Below are positions 37,300 to 47,650 of a stretch of 64,000 nucleotides of DNA, in pieces. The stretch comes from Tachypleus tridentatus (lineage: Eukaryota; Arthropoda; Merostomata; Xiphosura; Limulidae). Made by a program: the position numbers and the translations under genes. Numbering within the stretch: the first letter of the stretch is position 1; every line of letters begins with the position of its first letter. The notes under the pieces were generated by a model, which saw only the letters and a program-made list of their open reading frames with translations, had not been told where the DNA came from and did not search any database. The stretch is taken from assembly GCF_004210375.1 (NCBI RefSeq), contig NC_134832.1:153013592-153077591 (forward strand), read 5' to 3'.

Positions 37300-39940
37300 G
37301 TTTTCATCAACAAGTTTTTTTGAAATTTGGCTTAATATCTATACTCAATGAGCAAATAAGCTCTGCCTCTAAATTTAAGTCAGTAAGCTGAGATTTGTAT
37401 CTAGACTTGAGAAAATCTAGCATAGAAAAATGTTGACTCACACACCCATGTGGATCCAAACATGGAATATAATTACAAAACTGCTATCTTTAAATTTGGA
37501 AGACACTCATTTATCAGAATAGTGAGCCACGTCTCTCTGACAGAACATTTTTGTTTTTATGTGTTCTACACTTTGCAGGGTAAGTATCTTGTCTTCAAAT
37601 CCACACTCATCTAATGACAAAAAAGATGAAATTTCCTAAGTCAAATGGGAATGGATCATGCAAAAATTCTAATATCAATATCAAATTTTTAACTTCAGAG
37701 AAGCTTGATTCACAATTTTGATCCAGTTTATGTAGAAATCATCTTTAGCATCAGAGAAATAATAGTCATTATTATTTTCTAGAAAACTATTCAACATTGC
37801 AAAATGGGTCAAATCATTCTTTTATAATTGTTCTACAAGTAGGTTTAACTTTAATTGAAATTCATGAATAAACTGTGATTGCTCGCTTATATTTTACCTC
37901 TTTCTTGAAGCTTTGTATTCAAATTATTCAAGTGAACCATCATGTCACACAGAAAGTACAAATCACATTGCCATGACAAAGTTTCAATTTCAGGGAAATT
38001 TTCAATCTTACCTTTTTCAACAAGATACTATTTTATTTGAGTAAATAAGGAAGTAAATCGTTCCAAGGCTTTTCCTCTGCTTAGTCATCTTACATTTGCA
38101 AAATCAGTAAGATCATCAAAAGTACAGTCACTGCTTTTCTTTAAAGACTCAACAAACTGTCGATGAATGAGAGAGCTTCCACTTCTAATATAATTCACAA
38201 TTTTTACAGCAATGTCCATCAAATTTTTCAATTCATCAGTGTTAGACATCTGAGCCACATACATTTTCCTGATGCAAAATGCGATGGAAAGATAGCAGTG
38301 TGGACTTCACATTATTTTCAATTAAATGCTGCTTCAAAAGAGAAACAAATCCTAATTTCGCCTGAGTCATGGTGGGAGTGCCATCTCTTGTGACAGAAAC
38401 CAGTTGTTGTAAAATCCAGATTGAATTTTTTTAACATTTCAAAAAATTTTTCAAAGATGTATTTTTCCACGTTTGATCTCGTAATCCACAAAGGCCAAGC
38501 ATTTCTTCCCTCAGTTGAAGATCTGAAGTTAAATATCGAACACAAAATATCAACTGTGCAGTGTCACTAACATCTGTTGATTCATCTAGTGCTGAAGAAA
38601 AATACAAACAGTCTTTTAGTTGTTCAAACAACTGATTTTCTATGTCTTTCGCTAACTCTAGCATTCTGCGGACAATTGTTCTGTGACTTAATTGCAAATT
38701 ATTTACCTTTTGAAGAATATCATATTTTATTTTTAGATCACAATTCTCCAACAGAGTTTCTAAGACCACAATCAATATTTCTTTTACAAGTTCAGCATCA
38801 GGAAATGATTTATTTTTCTGAACTGGAATCCAAGCTACTTTATAACTAGCTAACATAACTAATTCTATTGATGATAAAAATCTTTTTAGGCCTCTCTTTT
38901 GTTCATGAAGTTGTGCTTTCAGATGGCTAGTTTCATTCACATGATTTTTGCTATCAACTGGAAATTTTACATCAAATTCATTGTAAAAATTGTTAAAGTG
39001 TTGCTTAAGGTTGTATACTTTATTATTGAAAGTTGTTAAAGTGTTGCTTAAGGTTGTATACTTTATTATTGAAAATTGTTAAAGTGTTGCTTAAGGTTGT
39101 ATACTTTATTATTGAAAGTTGTTAAAGTGTTGCTTAAGGTTGTATACTTTATTATTGAAAGTTGTTAAAGTGTTGCTTAAGGTTGTATACTTTATTATTG
39201 AAAGTTGTTAAAGTGTTGCTTAAGGTTGTATACTTTATTATTGAAAATTGTTAAAGTGTTGCTTAAGGTTGTATACTTTATTATTGAAAATTGTTAAAGT
39301 GTTGCTTAAGGTTGTATACAAATTCACTGTAAAAGTTGTTAAAGTGTTGCTTAAGGTTGTATACTTTATTATTGAAAATTGTTAAAGTACTTTATTATTG
39401 AAAACTGTTAAAGTATTTGTTAAGGTTTGCTACACTTTATATTATTATTGAAAGTTGTTAAAGTGTTGCTTAAGGTTGTATACTTTATTATTGAAAGTTG
39501 TTAAAGTGTTGCTTAAGGTTGAATAATTTATTATTGAAAATTGTTAAAGTGTTGCTTAAGGTTGTATACTTTATTATTTAAAGTTGTTAAAGTGTTGCTT
39601 AAGGTTGTATACTTTATTATTGAAAATTGTTAAAGTGTTGCTTAAGGTTGTATACTTTATTATTGAAAATTGTTAAAGTGTTGCTTAAGGTTGTATACTT
39701 TATTATTCCTAAAACCTTTGATACACAAAACACACACTGATTTATAATTTACTTCAATCACTACAAATTTCAACTCCCAACTTTCATTAAGTTCTCGTGT
39801 CACGTTTTTCCAGTTACGCGCCATTTTCTTTTCGTCAGTAATGCCAGAATCAGTTAAATTGTCTTTATTTTCTGAGTGTTCACCATCATCTGGATTATTT
39901 CATTTTCGAATTGTATACTTATCCATGTTATGGGATTTAA
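37300..39940 (-). pseudogene. hAT transposase, ZBED/GTF2IRD2-like, broken
   Basis: The frame starts at an ATG near 39930 (MDKYTIRK) but meets a TGA at codon 9. It continues to a zinc-finger-like CVLC (about 39727-39750) and NLKQHF. Past the array it resumes at about 38985 and runs open to 38431, containing ALDESTDVSDTAQL (about 38540-38600), the hAT catalytic-region signature. A frameshift near 38431-38440 leads to VSVTRDGTPTM (about 38375-38405) and HRILHQE (about 38265-38285), then LSRGKALERF (about 38060-38085). These match the order in hAT transposases related to ZBED and GTF2IRD2 proteins. Several stops and shifts make it non-functional. Confidence 0.88.
38988..39706 (-). repeat. Minisatellite, 43-bp period, about 16 copies, from hAT zinc finger
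   Basis: The unit is ttgttaaagtgttgcttaag then gttgtatactttattattga and aag. On the minus strand a unit reads NNKVYNLKQHFNN, the LKxHF part of the transposase zinc finger; the flanking transposase frame enters and leaves the array at exactly this segment. Irregular units occur at 39320-39440. The 43-bp period disrupts the reading frame. Confidence 0.92.
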
Positions 39941-40919
39941 AGCAAAATATATTTAAATGCTTGAAAGTTGCACAATAAAAGTATGTTTGCAAGTGCATGC
40001 AAAACTACATACGCTTGATAACAAACATATAAATCAGACTGATGTTACAAAATGAGCAGAGTCTGTGGCAGTGATGAAGCGTGAGACATTAGTAATGATG
40101 TGAGGCAGTGCAGTTTCTAATTACCAAATTTGTGATAATAAATGTTGGAAGAAGTTGATTCCTAAACTCAAGCTGGTCACAACTGTGCTACTTACTGGCC
40201 ACATGTGGCCAGTAGCCATGAAGTATTCCACTCCTATTATAAAGTATCCAAAGTTGAATCAATCTTGGTAGTGGGTAGGAAGCTTATGTGACTTCATTCA
40301 TCTTCTGGTAGTCCATACACGATTTTTTGAGTATCCACTCTTCTTCAAAAGTACAATAGGAATAAGTGATGCCCAAAGAGTATCACTTGCTTCTGTTTCT
40401 CCTTCATTTTCAAGGCTTCTTTCTCTTAGAAAGCCCCAGCCTCTTTTGCAGAAGAGAGTTGTTTAGCTCACATGTTGGAGCAGCATCTCCAGTATCACTT
40501 ATAGAACATGTGTTCACTTTAGGTCATAAGGTCCACTGGATAAGATGTTGTGATATTCAGTGAACAAATTATATAGCCTATGGCATTGATCAATTATAAG
40601 ATCTCCACAGTTTCATTCACACGCTTTTGTAAGTGAGATAGTAAACTGTCCTTACACGAGGATTTTATATTAGGCTTTGTTTGCTTCAAAGCTTACTTGT
40701 TCTAAAATTCTTTGTTGACATACTTGCTGGTGGTATAATGGCTTTTTACCTTTCTTGTCACTGGAGGTTTACCTCTGGTGTAGCAGTTGTCATTCAGCTT
40801 AGGATTTCCTGGTCATAGACTCTGAAACTGTTTAAACCTAGTCTAACCTCACATCCCAGTGTGCACTATTTCTTCTTTCTATATGGGCTTGCTCAAATTG
40901 ACCAACTATGTGACCACTT

Positions 40920-41610
40920 TTGTACTCATTTAAAGTCATAGTAGTTTTGATTTTACTAACTTTAATATGATCTGTATAACTTCACAAAGTTTGGCAGGTT
41001 TTCAGTAAACATTACAAGTGTTTCACATTAAAACAAAAATATTTTTAGTGAGATTTTTTAATAAACTAAAAAGATTTGTCTGTAAATATATTGAGTCTTT
41101 TTTTTTTTTTTACTAGTTTGAGTTCAAAGTGATTTTCACATTAAGATTAAAATTCTTTCTTCATCTCAGAAATTTCAAATTTGCATAATCTCTAAAATGT
41201 CCTAAATACAGTTCAAACATTTGTTTTCATTAAAGCTTTTGTATTTTATCTGTTATTTTCTCTACTTTAACTCCATACAATATCAGTCAAATTGACCAAC
41301 CTTGTAACCATAAACAAATCAAGTGTCTAATGTACCCTTTTCTCTTCCTATAATGACTTCACATTGTAACAGGAAACTGTATTTATTTATCTTATGTAGC
41401 TGTAAACTCATAACAATATACATCTATTTATACGTAAATTTCATTGTTTTACAGTCTTTTGAACCCATGTCTGATTACTGTTCACCCTATTATAAATTAC
41501 TTGAGGAACATGGAGCTAACATTACACTATCAAATTACATTTTCTACAAGCTGCTCATACGCACGCCTTGTGAATTATTTTTATTGTATTTTTTTTTCCT
41601 AATATAATAT
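40920..41610 (+). repeat. Dispersed repeat family D, copy 2
   Basis: The order cacaaagtttggcaggtttt, cataatctctaaaatgtcct, acatttgttttcattaaagc, ttatctgttattttct, gaccaaccttgtaaccataa, and ttgttttacagtcttttgaa recurs in the copies at 19550 and 43090. The right half (from 41330) is shared best with copy 3, including tacacatctattt- and ttacactat-like segments. No open frame of interest was seen. Confidence 0.7.
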
Positions 41611-42794
41611 TAATTAACCTAAAGAGATCCTTGTTTTTACATTTTAGTGGAGTTTAGAACAATAAAATATAAACATGAAAATGAGATATAAGGTACTTAA
41701 CTGAACTTTTTTTTTATCAACCACCAATAACTTTTAACCTTTTATATACTGATGGTAATAGTGCACAAAATAATTTTAAATAATGCATCAAAGAACATAG
41801 AGTAATAAAATATAAATAATCAAACTATGTCCCATAAAAGTCAGTTTTTCTGGCTTTCTAACTCTGAGACAAGATTCATGACACATTCATTGAAGCTGGT
41901 CATTGTGTTTCTTACAGGAGTAGAGATTGTACTAACAGAGAAATTGACAATTTATTTTTTATTTACGTTCATAGTAACTGAAAATATTTGGTTCTTGAGC
42001 AAAAAACATAACTAACCAATTTTAATGTTTAGTTGTATAGCATTTTTCAGTAATATATTTTATTTTACAAGATAAGTATACAAAATCACCTTTGTATTAA
42101 AATGATATAACATTACTAGGGTAACAAGGTAGAACTTACAATAAGTGTTAGTGTTTCCAAAGTTGTTAACAGAGATGATGAAGTTTAAGAATTTTGCCTA
42201 AATTTGTTTGAGATTTCACAAAGAACTCATGTTATGAAACTTTTAATGTTGAATATATATCAAATAACAATAATTTGATCAATTTATATTTGGTTCTAAA
42301 TACCAAATAATTTTTGTTACCTGAACTTGGTTATGGTTTCAACAAATGGGATTGGGTGATACTCATCAAAGATGTTTTAGCAGATGCTTTTCTAATGTAC
42401 GTGTTGCAGTACCTTTTTCAAAAATGATCTATATTTTGTGGAAAATATTGGTGGCAATCATAAATCCTTGTGAGGACAAGTTACCACCTGCTGTTGTAAA
42501 TAACAGTGAGAACAATAAGGAACCTCTTGGTCCATCTAGGCATATACATATATTAACTACCATAATTGTACACATTATATCCAAATTATCAACCCTAATT
42601 TCATAACTTAACCAGACCCAGATTGGTGATAAATCTGGTGTATGTAACATATGAAAATTCCTTGAATGTTTGAAAAAATATGCTAGAATAATAGCTGTGG
42701 ATAAGAGTTTTCATTCTTTGAAGATGAAATGTTAACAGCATTTTGTCACTGGTGAGTTTTTCAACACACACTACCTTTTGACCAGTATTTTCCT

Positions 42795-43403
42795 TTATAT
42801 ATATATATATATATATAGCCAAAAGTAGACCACTTTTACTTTGCTGCTTAAAAATGTAAAACACTATGGAAGTATCAAAAGACAATATTCTGCCTCCTAT
42901 TGTGAATTTGATTCACATATAACAATATCATCATACTTACCTTCCATTACCTAGTGTAGAATATACCTTTATTTGGTATATTCAGCTTTTTCCAAATTTG
43001 TTAAATACTCTGCTTTAAGTCAACATTTTCATAATAAACTAGATGCATGAAAACTAACTCTACAATAATCTGACATTTTATATAAAAGTTACATACCATA
43101 ATGCTTATTTGGGTCCTTGAAGTGAATTCATTGCCAGTATATAAACATATAGGCTAAGGATATTTGCACATAAAAAAACTTTAATTTCTGAAAGACAGAT
43201 ACTGTCAAAAATATTAAATTGTATTTGTTTATTTAAAAAACTTTCTAAATACATTACAAACTTTTTTTAATCTCTCTCTCTAAAACTTTATATTATATTT
43301 GTTATTTTCTTTACCATATCTTCATATATGGGATTGGTCAATTTCACCAACCTTGTAACCACCAAAAAAAAATAAAAAAAAAAATATATATATATATATA
43401 AAT
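42795..43403. repeat. Two short TA/A-rich microsatellites
   Basis: A (TA)n run lies at about 42795-42818. A poly-A tract passing into (TA)n lies at about 43364-43401, the latter inside family D copy 3. Both are simple low-complexity runs. Confidence 0.85.
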
Positions 43404-43690
43404 TACCCTTTTTTTTCCCATAGGGTAACTTCACACTGTAAGATGAAACTATGTTTGTTTATCTTACATAGGTTTAAACTGATAACAGTACACATCTATT
43501 TGTAATTAAATTTTATTGTTTTATTGTCTTTTTAATTGTTGTTTGAACTATGTCTAACTACTCTTCACAATTATAAGTTGTATCTCACTGAAGGCACATG
43601 TTACACTATTGAATTAAGTTACCTATGAGCAGCTCGTCAGTGTACCTCTTAAAACATGTTTCTTATATTATTAATTATTTTACCTTATAT
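43090..43690 (+). repeat. Dispersed repeat family D, copy 3
   Basis: Collinear with 40920-41610: gtcaatttcaccaaccttgt, acttcacactgtaagatgaa, atcttacataggtttaaact, gtacacatctatttgtaatt, then atgttacactattgaa. A microsatellite interrupts it near 43364-43401. Confidence 0.7.
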
Positions 43691-43803
43691 AATCTTCAAT
43701 AATCTAAAAAGATCCCAGTTTTTTATTTAGTTAACTTTGTAATAATAAATGAAGAATAAACTTAGAAAACAAGAAATAAACTTAATTTTATGCCAATACT
43801 CTC

Positions 43804-44960
43804 ATTTTAAAGGTAATTTATGTAATCACTTTAATTTAGTTCTTATACCAGTAGTTTTGTCAGTACTCTAATTTTAAAGGTAGTTTATGTAATCACTTTA
43901 CTTTATTTCTTATACCAGTAGTTTTGTCAGTACTCTAATTTTAAAGGTAGTTTATGTAATCACTTTAATTTAGTTCTTATACCATTAGTTTTGTCAGAAT
44001 TCTAATTTTAAAGGTAGTTTATGTAATCACTTTAAATTAGTTCTTATACCAGTAGTTTTGTCAGTACTCTAATTTTAAAGGTAGTTTATGTAATAGCTTT
44101 AATTCAGTTCTTATACCAGTAGTTTTGTCAGAATTCTAATTTTAAAGGTAGTTTATGTAATCACTTTAATTTAGTTCTTATACCAGTAGTTTTGTCAGAA
44201 TTCTAATTTTAAAGGTAGTTTATGTAATCACTTTAATTTAGTTCTTATACCAGTAGTTTTGTCAGAATTCTAATTTTAAAGGTAGTTTATGTAATCACTT
44301 TAATTTAGTTCTTATACCAGTAGTTTTGTCAGTACTCTAATTTTAAAGGTAGTTTATGTAATCACTTTAATTTAGTTCTTATACCAGTAGTTTTGTCAGA
44401 ATTCTAATTTTAAAGGTAGTTTATGTAATCACTTTAATTTAGTTCTTATACCAGTAGTTTTGTCAGAATTCTAATTTTAAAGGTAGTTTATGTAATCACT
44501 TTAATTTAGTTCTTATACCAGTAGTTTTGTCAGTACTCTAATTTTAAAGGTAGTTTATGTAATCACTTTAATTTAGTTCTTATACCAGTAGTTTTTTCAG
44601 TACTTTAATTTTAAAGGTAGTTTATGTAATCACTTTAATTTAGTTCTTATACCAGTAGTTTTGTCAGAATTCTAATTTTAAAGGTAGTTTATGTAATCAC
44701 TTTAATTTAGTTCTTATACCAGTAGTTTTTTCAGTACTCTAATTTTAAAGGTAGTTTATGTAATCACTTTAAATTAGTTCTTATACCAGTAGTTTTGTCA
44801 GTACTCTAATTTTAAAGGTAGTTTATGTAATCACTTTAATTTAGTTCTTATACCAGTAGTTTTGTCAGTACTCTAAATGTAAAGGTAGTTTATGTAATAG
44901 CCTTAATTCAGTTCTTATACCATTAGTTTTGTCAGTACTCTAATTTTAATGGTAGTTTGT
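43804..44960 (+). repeat. Minisatellite, 67-bp period, about 17 copies
   Basis: The unit is attttaaaggtagtttatgt then aatcactttaatttagttct, tataccagtagttttgtcag and tactcta or aattcta. The two variants at the end (tactcta versus aattcta, which creates gaattc) alternate in runs. The array ends 160 bp before the last E93 exon and lies in its acceptor region. Confidence 0.94.
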
Positions 44961-45122
44961 GTAATCACCTTAATTCAGTTTACATACCAGTAATTTTAGC
45001 AAGAATAAATGAGTTAAGAGTAATTTTTTAGAACTCAAGTGTGTTTGTTGTTGGTGTATTTTTTTCCTAGTGATATGAGGTTAAGGGTTATGAGTAATGT
45101 ATGTATCCACATTATTTTTCAG

Positions 45123-46310
45123 ATGTTAACAGGAATAGAAAGTTTAGCTCTTAAAAGGCCGCCTTCCGAAGACAGCGTACCAAATCAGTCCTTGATAGAT
45201 GTCAGTGAACTGCCAATGTTGCCAGAACTCATTCATCATCTTGCAGAAGAAAGAATGCTTCTCGAGTGTGATCGCAGCAATCGACTAGGTAAAGAAGAAA
45301 CGGACACATCTGAGAAGGATGTGTCTGATTGCTTGTCAAATGTGATACTAAAAGTTCCGTCCTTTCGACCTGGCACTCAGTTAACTGACAGTAACAGTGA
45401 TGCAGCTAATGCTCTGTCACTTAGTCAAACAGGTCACTACCCAGGAAATAAGGGTATATCTGTGTCTTTGAAGGAACTGATTGCCAAAAGTATTAGCCAG
45501 AGAGTTGGAAAAACTGGTTTCTGCCCAAAGAAAAAAAATAATTATACACATAGCCAATCAACAGTAAATGAAGGGAAAACGTGCAGCAATGTGGTAAACA
45601 GATTGTCATCAAATCCTGCCTCTCATTCTTCCTGTCCAAGGTCTCACCAGACCAATGAATCTTCTAAAAGGGAAAGGAAACAAATTCGTCCAAAACGTGG
45701 ACGTTACAGAAATTATGACAGAAACAGCCTTGCAATGGCCGTGAGAGCAGTACAGCGAGGTGAGATGAGTGTTCACCGTGCTGGCAACTACTATGGTGTA
45801 CCACATTCTACTCTTGAATATAAAGTAAAGGAGCGGCACTTGCTTCGAAACAAGAAGAATTTGAAATACCACCAGAAGTCTTCTGAGAGCTCAACATCTG
45901 ATAAGAGTAATGAAAGCAATCATAGCTTAAAGAAACTTCTACAAGGAACAAACATAAGTGAAGGTGAGACAACCCCGTATTTGGACAAGCCAGAGGGCTC
46001 AACTTCTGTTCCAACTTCTTTGCCGTCCCACACGTCACTTTGGAAAACTATGCCTTTTTTATCTGAGGGTTTGGCAGGACTGAGTTCAGATTCAAGCAAC
46101 TTTTTTGCCTCTCAGATGATTCGTAAACTGCAGGCTAATGCTCAGCGGCAGGAAGGTTGTAGTGGAAATCAACGTCAAGAAGTGGGCATTTTGGAGAACC
46201 TTATTAAAAAGACTCTTGAAAAGTCTGTTTCTATGGAGGATAAAACATCCTCATCCTTAGTTATCTCCTGTAGCAATGGAGAAAGTGATGTTAATTTAAA
46301 TCACAAATAA
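45123..46310 (+). CDS. E93: E93 last coding exon f (second pipsqueak-type HTH)
   Basis: The acceptor ttatttttcag precedes 45123; the frame is already set by exon e, so the open sequence upstream (45039-45122) is intronic. The exon encodes 395 residues and ends in TAA at 46308-46310. It contains ILKVPSFRP (45345-45371), a block conserved in E93, then a basic run KRERKQIRPKRGR leading into the second RHF/pipsqueak HTH (RYRNYDRNSLAMAVRAVQRG, then GVPHSTLEYKVKERHL), the domain shared with vertebrate LCOR. LKKLL (45927-45941) is a second LxxLL motif. The C-terminal region is serine-rich with a short helical-looking NLIKKTLEKS. GC content rises relative to the introns. Confidence 0.97.
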   Translation: MLTGIESLALKRPPSEDSVPNQSLIDVSELPMLPELIHHLAEERMLLECDRSNRLGKEETDTSEKDVSDCLSNVILKVPSFRPGTQLTDSNSDAANALSLSQTGHYPGNKGISVSLKELIAKSISQRVGKTGFCPKKKNNYTHSQSTVNEGKTCSNVVNRLSSNPASHSSCPRSHQTNESSKRERKQIRPKRGRYRNYDRNSLAMAVRAVQRGEMSVHRAGNYYGVPHSTLEYKVKERHLLRNKKNLKYHQKSSESSTSDKSNESNHSLKKLLQGTNISEGETTPYLDKPEGSTSVPTSLPSHTSLWKTMPFLSEGLAGLSSDSSNFFASQMIRKLQANAQRQEGCSGNQRQEVGILENLIKKTLEKSVSMEDKTSSSLVISCSNGESDVNLNHK

Positions 46311-46997
46311 CAGAAATGTTTGTTGTTATGTCATCCCAGTCAAACTGTCCCTCTGGAAGAAGTGCTGAAGCACTCTAATTAGTAGCAGAACCCTTCATCA
46401 GAGTTTTATCTTCTGTTGTTCAGATGTGCACATGGTGCCTTTAGTTATTGTTGTGTTATTTACCACTCTGAGATCAACCTAGTCCAAGCTGTGATGGAAG
46501 TCAAAAATTATTTACTATAATGTAATCTATAATCGAGTGGGATTTTTCTTATTCATGTTTCTTTTTCAGGTAGTTTGTTTTTTTAATTTTCATTTATATA
46601 TATTTTTTTTGAATGATGGATGATTTTTATTAAGAAAGTGAGGCTGTGATATGGTTTTTGGTTTTCAGAATACTTCCACAATTTACAGAGAAATCATTCC
46701 ATAAATTTTAATTACTATGTTGTCATTCCAAAATTTAATTTGCATTCCGTTTGTTAAAACATAAACTTGAAAAATTATTGCATTTTCTCACAACATTTTT
46801 TTTTTATAACAGCTGTTGTTTTTTCTAAAATACAGTTAAAATAGTTTACATATGTTAATTAGGTTTCCCCTGACAAGTTCCATCATCGTTAAGAATTTCC
46901 TGTTTATTCGTTAAAGTTAAAAAGATAAAACATTATGTTATTATGTAATACTTTTACAGTCTTGTTTGTTATAGTTTTAAGTATTTTTTCTCTGTAC

Positions 46998-47003
46998 AAT
47001 AAA
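46998..47003 (+). promoter_or_regulatory. Candidate poly(A) signal AATAAA
   Basis: A canonical hexamer about 690 bp past the E93 stop, followed by T/G-rich sequence (tgattgtattgtatc). Confidence 0.45.
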
Positions 47004-47620
47004 ATGTAGTATTAATTGATTGTATTGTATCAAAAATCAACCAGTACTTCAGAGTTTTTGAATAAGAATTAGCCAATGATGTCTAAATATTTAAAACCCT
47101 AAAGTCTATTTCTGTTATCTACAACCTTGTCACAAGTCTGTCTGTTTTGAGGTATTGAGAGAATGTTTGCACATTCTAGGCAGATTGTGTAACGTGGAAA
47201 GGTCTATTGTAGTCATTTTGATGGAAGATTGGGGACCACATGTCAAATTTGTATTGACGTCAATGTATTTAATATTTAGTCTAGATGAATATTCAATTTT
47301 AGTATGAAAAAAAAAATTCAGCACAATTTTTAATGTTTGTTGCTAGTCCCCTTATTAATTTAGATTTCCTACTGTAACTACTGGTTACTGTGGTGTGAGT
47401 ACATTGTACACCCTCATTGACTGTTACATTACTAATGATAGAAATTATTTCATTGTCTTCAAGTTCTTATCATGTGTGTTACAGGAAACAATAGCTGTTG
47501 AGGATAATTATAAAGTCTCAACCTTTGAAATTAGCCTGTTTTTCATGTGAGAATACACAAATATCTGTAAATATCTATAGACAATTTAACACCTGGTATG
47601 TTTGTACTAATAATGTTTGA

Positions 47621-47632
47621 AATAAAAATAAA
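47621..47632 (+). promoter_or_regulatory. Candidate distal poly(A) signals, overlapping pair
   Basis: Two adjacent AATAAA hexamers (47621-47626 and 47627-47632) lie about 1.3 kb past the stop, followed by T-rich sequence. Confidence 0.45.
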
Positions 47633-47650
47633 TGAATCTATTTTTAGTGA

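Larger units (their letters stand above)
37160..40236 (-). mobile_element. hAT DNA transposon, complete ends, 8-bp TSD
   Basis: The element begins CAGGGGTTGGC at 37160 and ends, read inward from 40236, TAGGAGTGGAA: imperfect hAT-type terminal inverted repeats. The 8-bp target duplication TTATAAAG is perfect at 37152-37159 and 40237-40244, the hallmark length for hAT. It sits within the reverse transcriptase of the gypsy remnant, so it is the younger insertion. Inside, on the minus strand, is a broken transposase and a 43-bp array. Length is 3077 bp including about 0.7 kb of array. Confidence 0.92.
34300..40700 (-). mobile_element. Ty3/gypsy pol remnant, split by hAT insertion
   Basis: The minus strand, read from high to low coordinates, gives the Ty3/gypsy order. 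At about 40330-40400 is PIVLLKKSG. At 40270-40320 is DYQKMNEVT then ASYPLPR, the first reverse transcriptase block. After the hAT insertion come WFPTLDLKDEY (about 37095-37145) and GNGLWQFAM-PFGL-YAPAT (about 37000-37070), then NWPTAKNLCEVQEFLGLCSY in the thumb region, now expanded into a 100-bp array. Integrase follows: LHSDQ (35231-35250) and YSTAVQEATGST (35028-35070). Stops and frameshifts occur throughout, so it is dead. No LTRs were found; outer limits are approximate. Confidence 0.85.
33461..45122 (+). other. E93 intron e-f, about 11.7 kb
   Basis: The intron carries a Ty3/gypsy remnant split by a hAT element (34300-40700), two family D repeats, short TA runs near 42795 and 43383, and a 67-bp array that ends 160 bp before the last exon. 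The parts 33500-34290 and 41620-43080 have nothing recognisable. Confidence 0.85.
2907..46310 (+). other. E93: E93 / Mblk-1 gene span (six coding exons found)
   Basis: This is the gene span of an E93 (Eip93F, Mblk-1; LCOR-family) nuclear transcription factor. In insects this family is an ecdysone-induced DNA-binding regulator that commits tissue to adult fate and to programmed cell death; a role in this organism is inferred only from the family. Coding exons are 2907-2975, 15950-16029, 20715-20790, 29579-29792, 32974-33460 and 45123-46310. Each has AG/GT borders and the phases join without adjustment, giving 703 residues after the first split codon. Numbering Leu1 from the first full codon: CxxC near 38-41, PLDLS 107-111, first HTH about 156-204, LRQLL 241-245, ILKVPSFRP 383-391, second HTH about 499-548, LKKLL 577-581. 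The start codon is not in the exons found. Confidence 0.93.
46311..47650 (+). other. Probable E93 3' UTR
   Basis: AT-rich sequence without reading frames follows the stop codon. Candidate poly(A) signals AATAAA occur at 46998-47003, 47621-47626 and 47627-47632, with a further one at 47875-47880. Which is used cannot be decided from sequence alone. Confidence 0.6.

Noticed and set aside
45039..45122. Upstream start for the 423-residue frame of the last E93 exon
   Set aside because: It is hydrophobic, has only a GTG start, and is followed by a good acceptor at 45122 that joins exon e in phase; it is intron.
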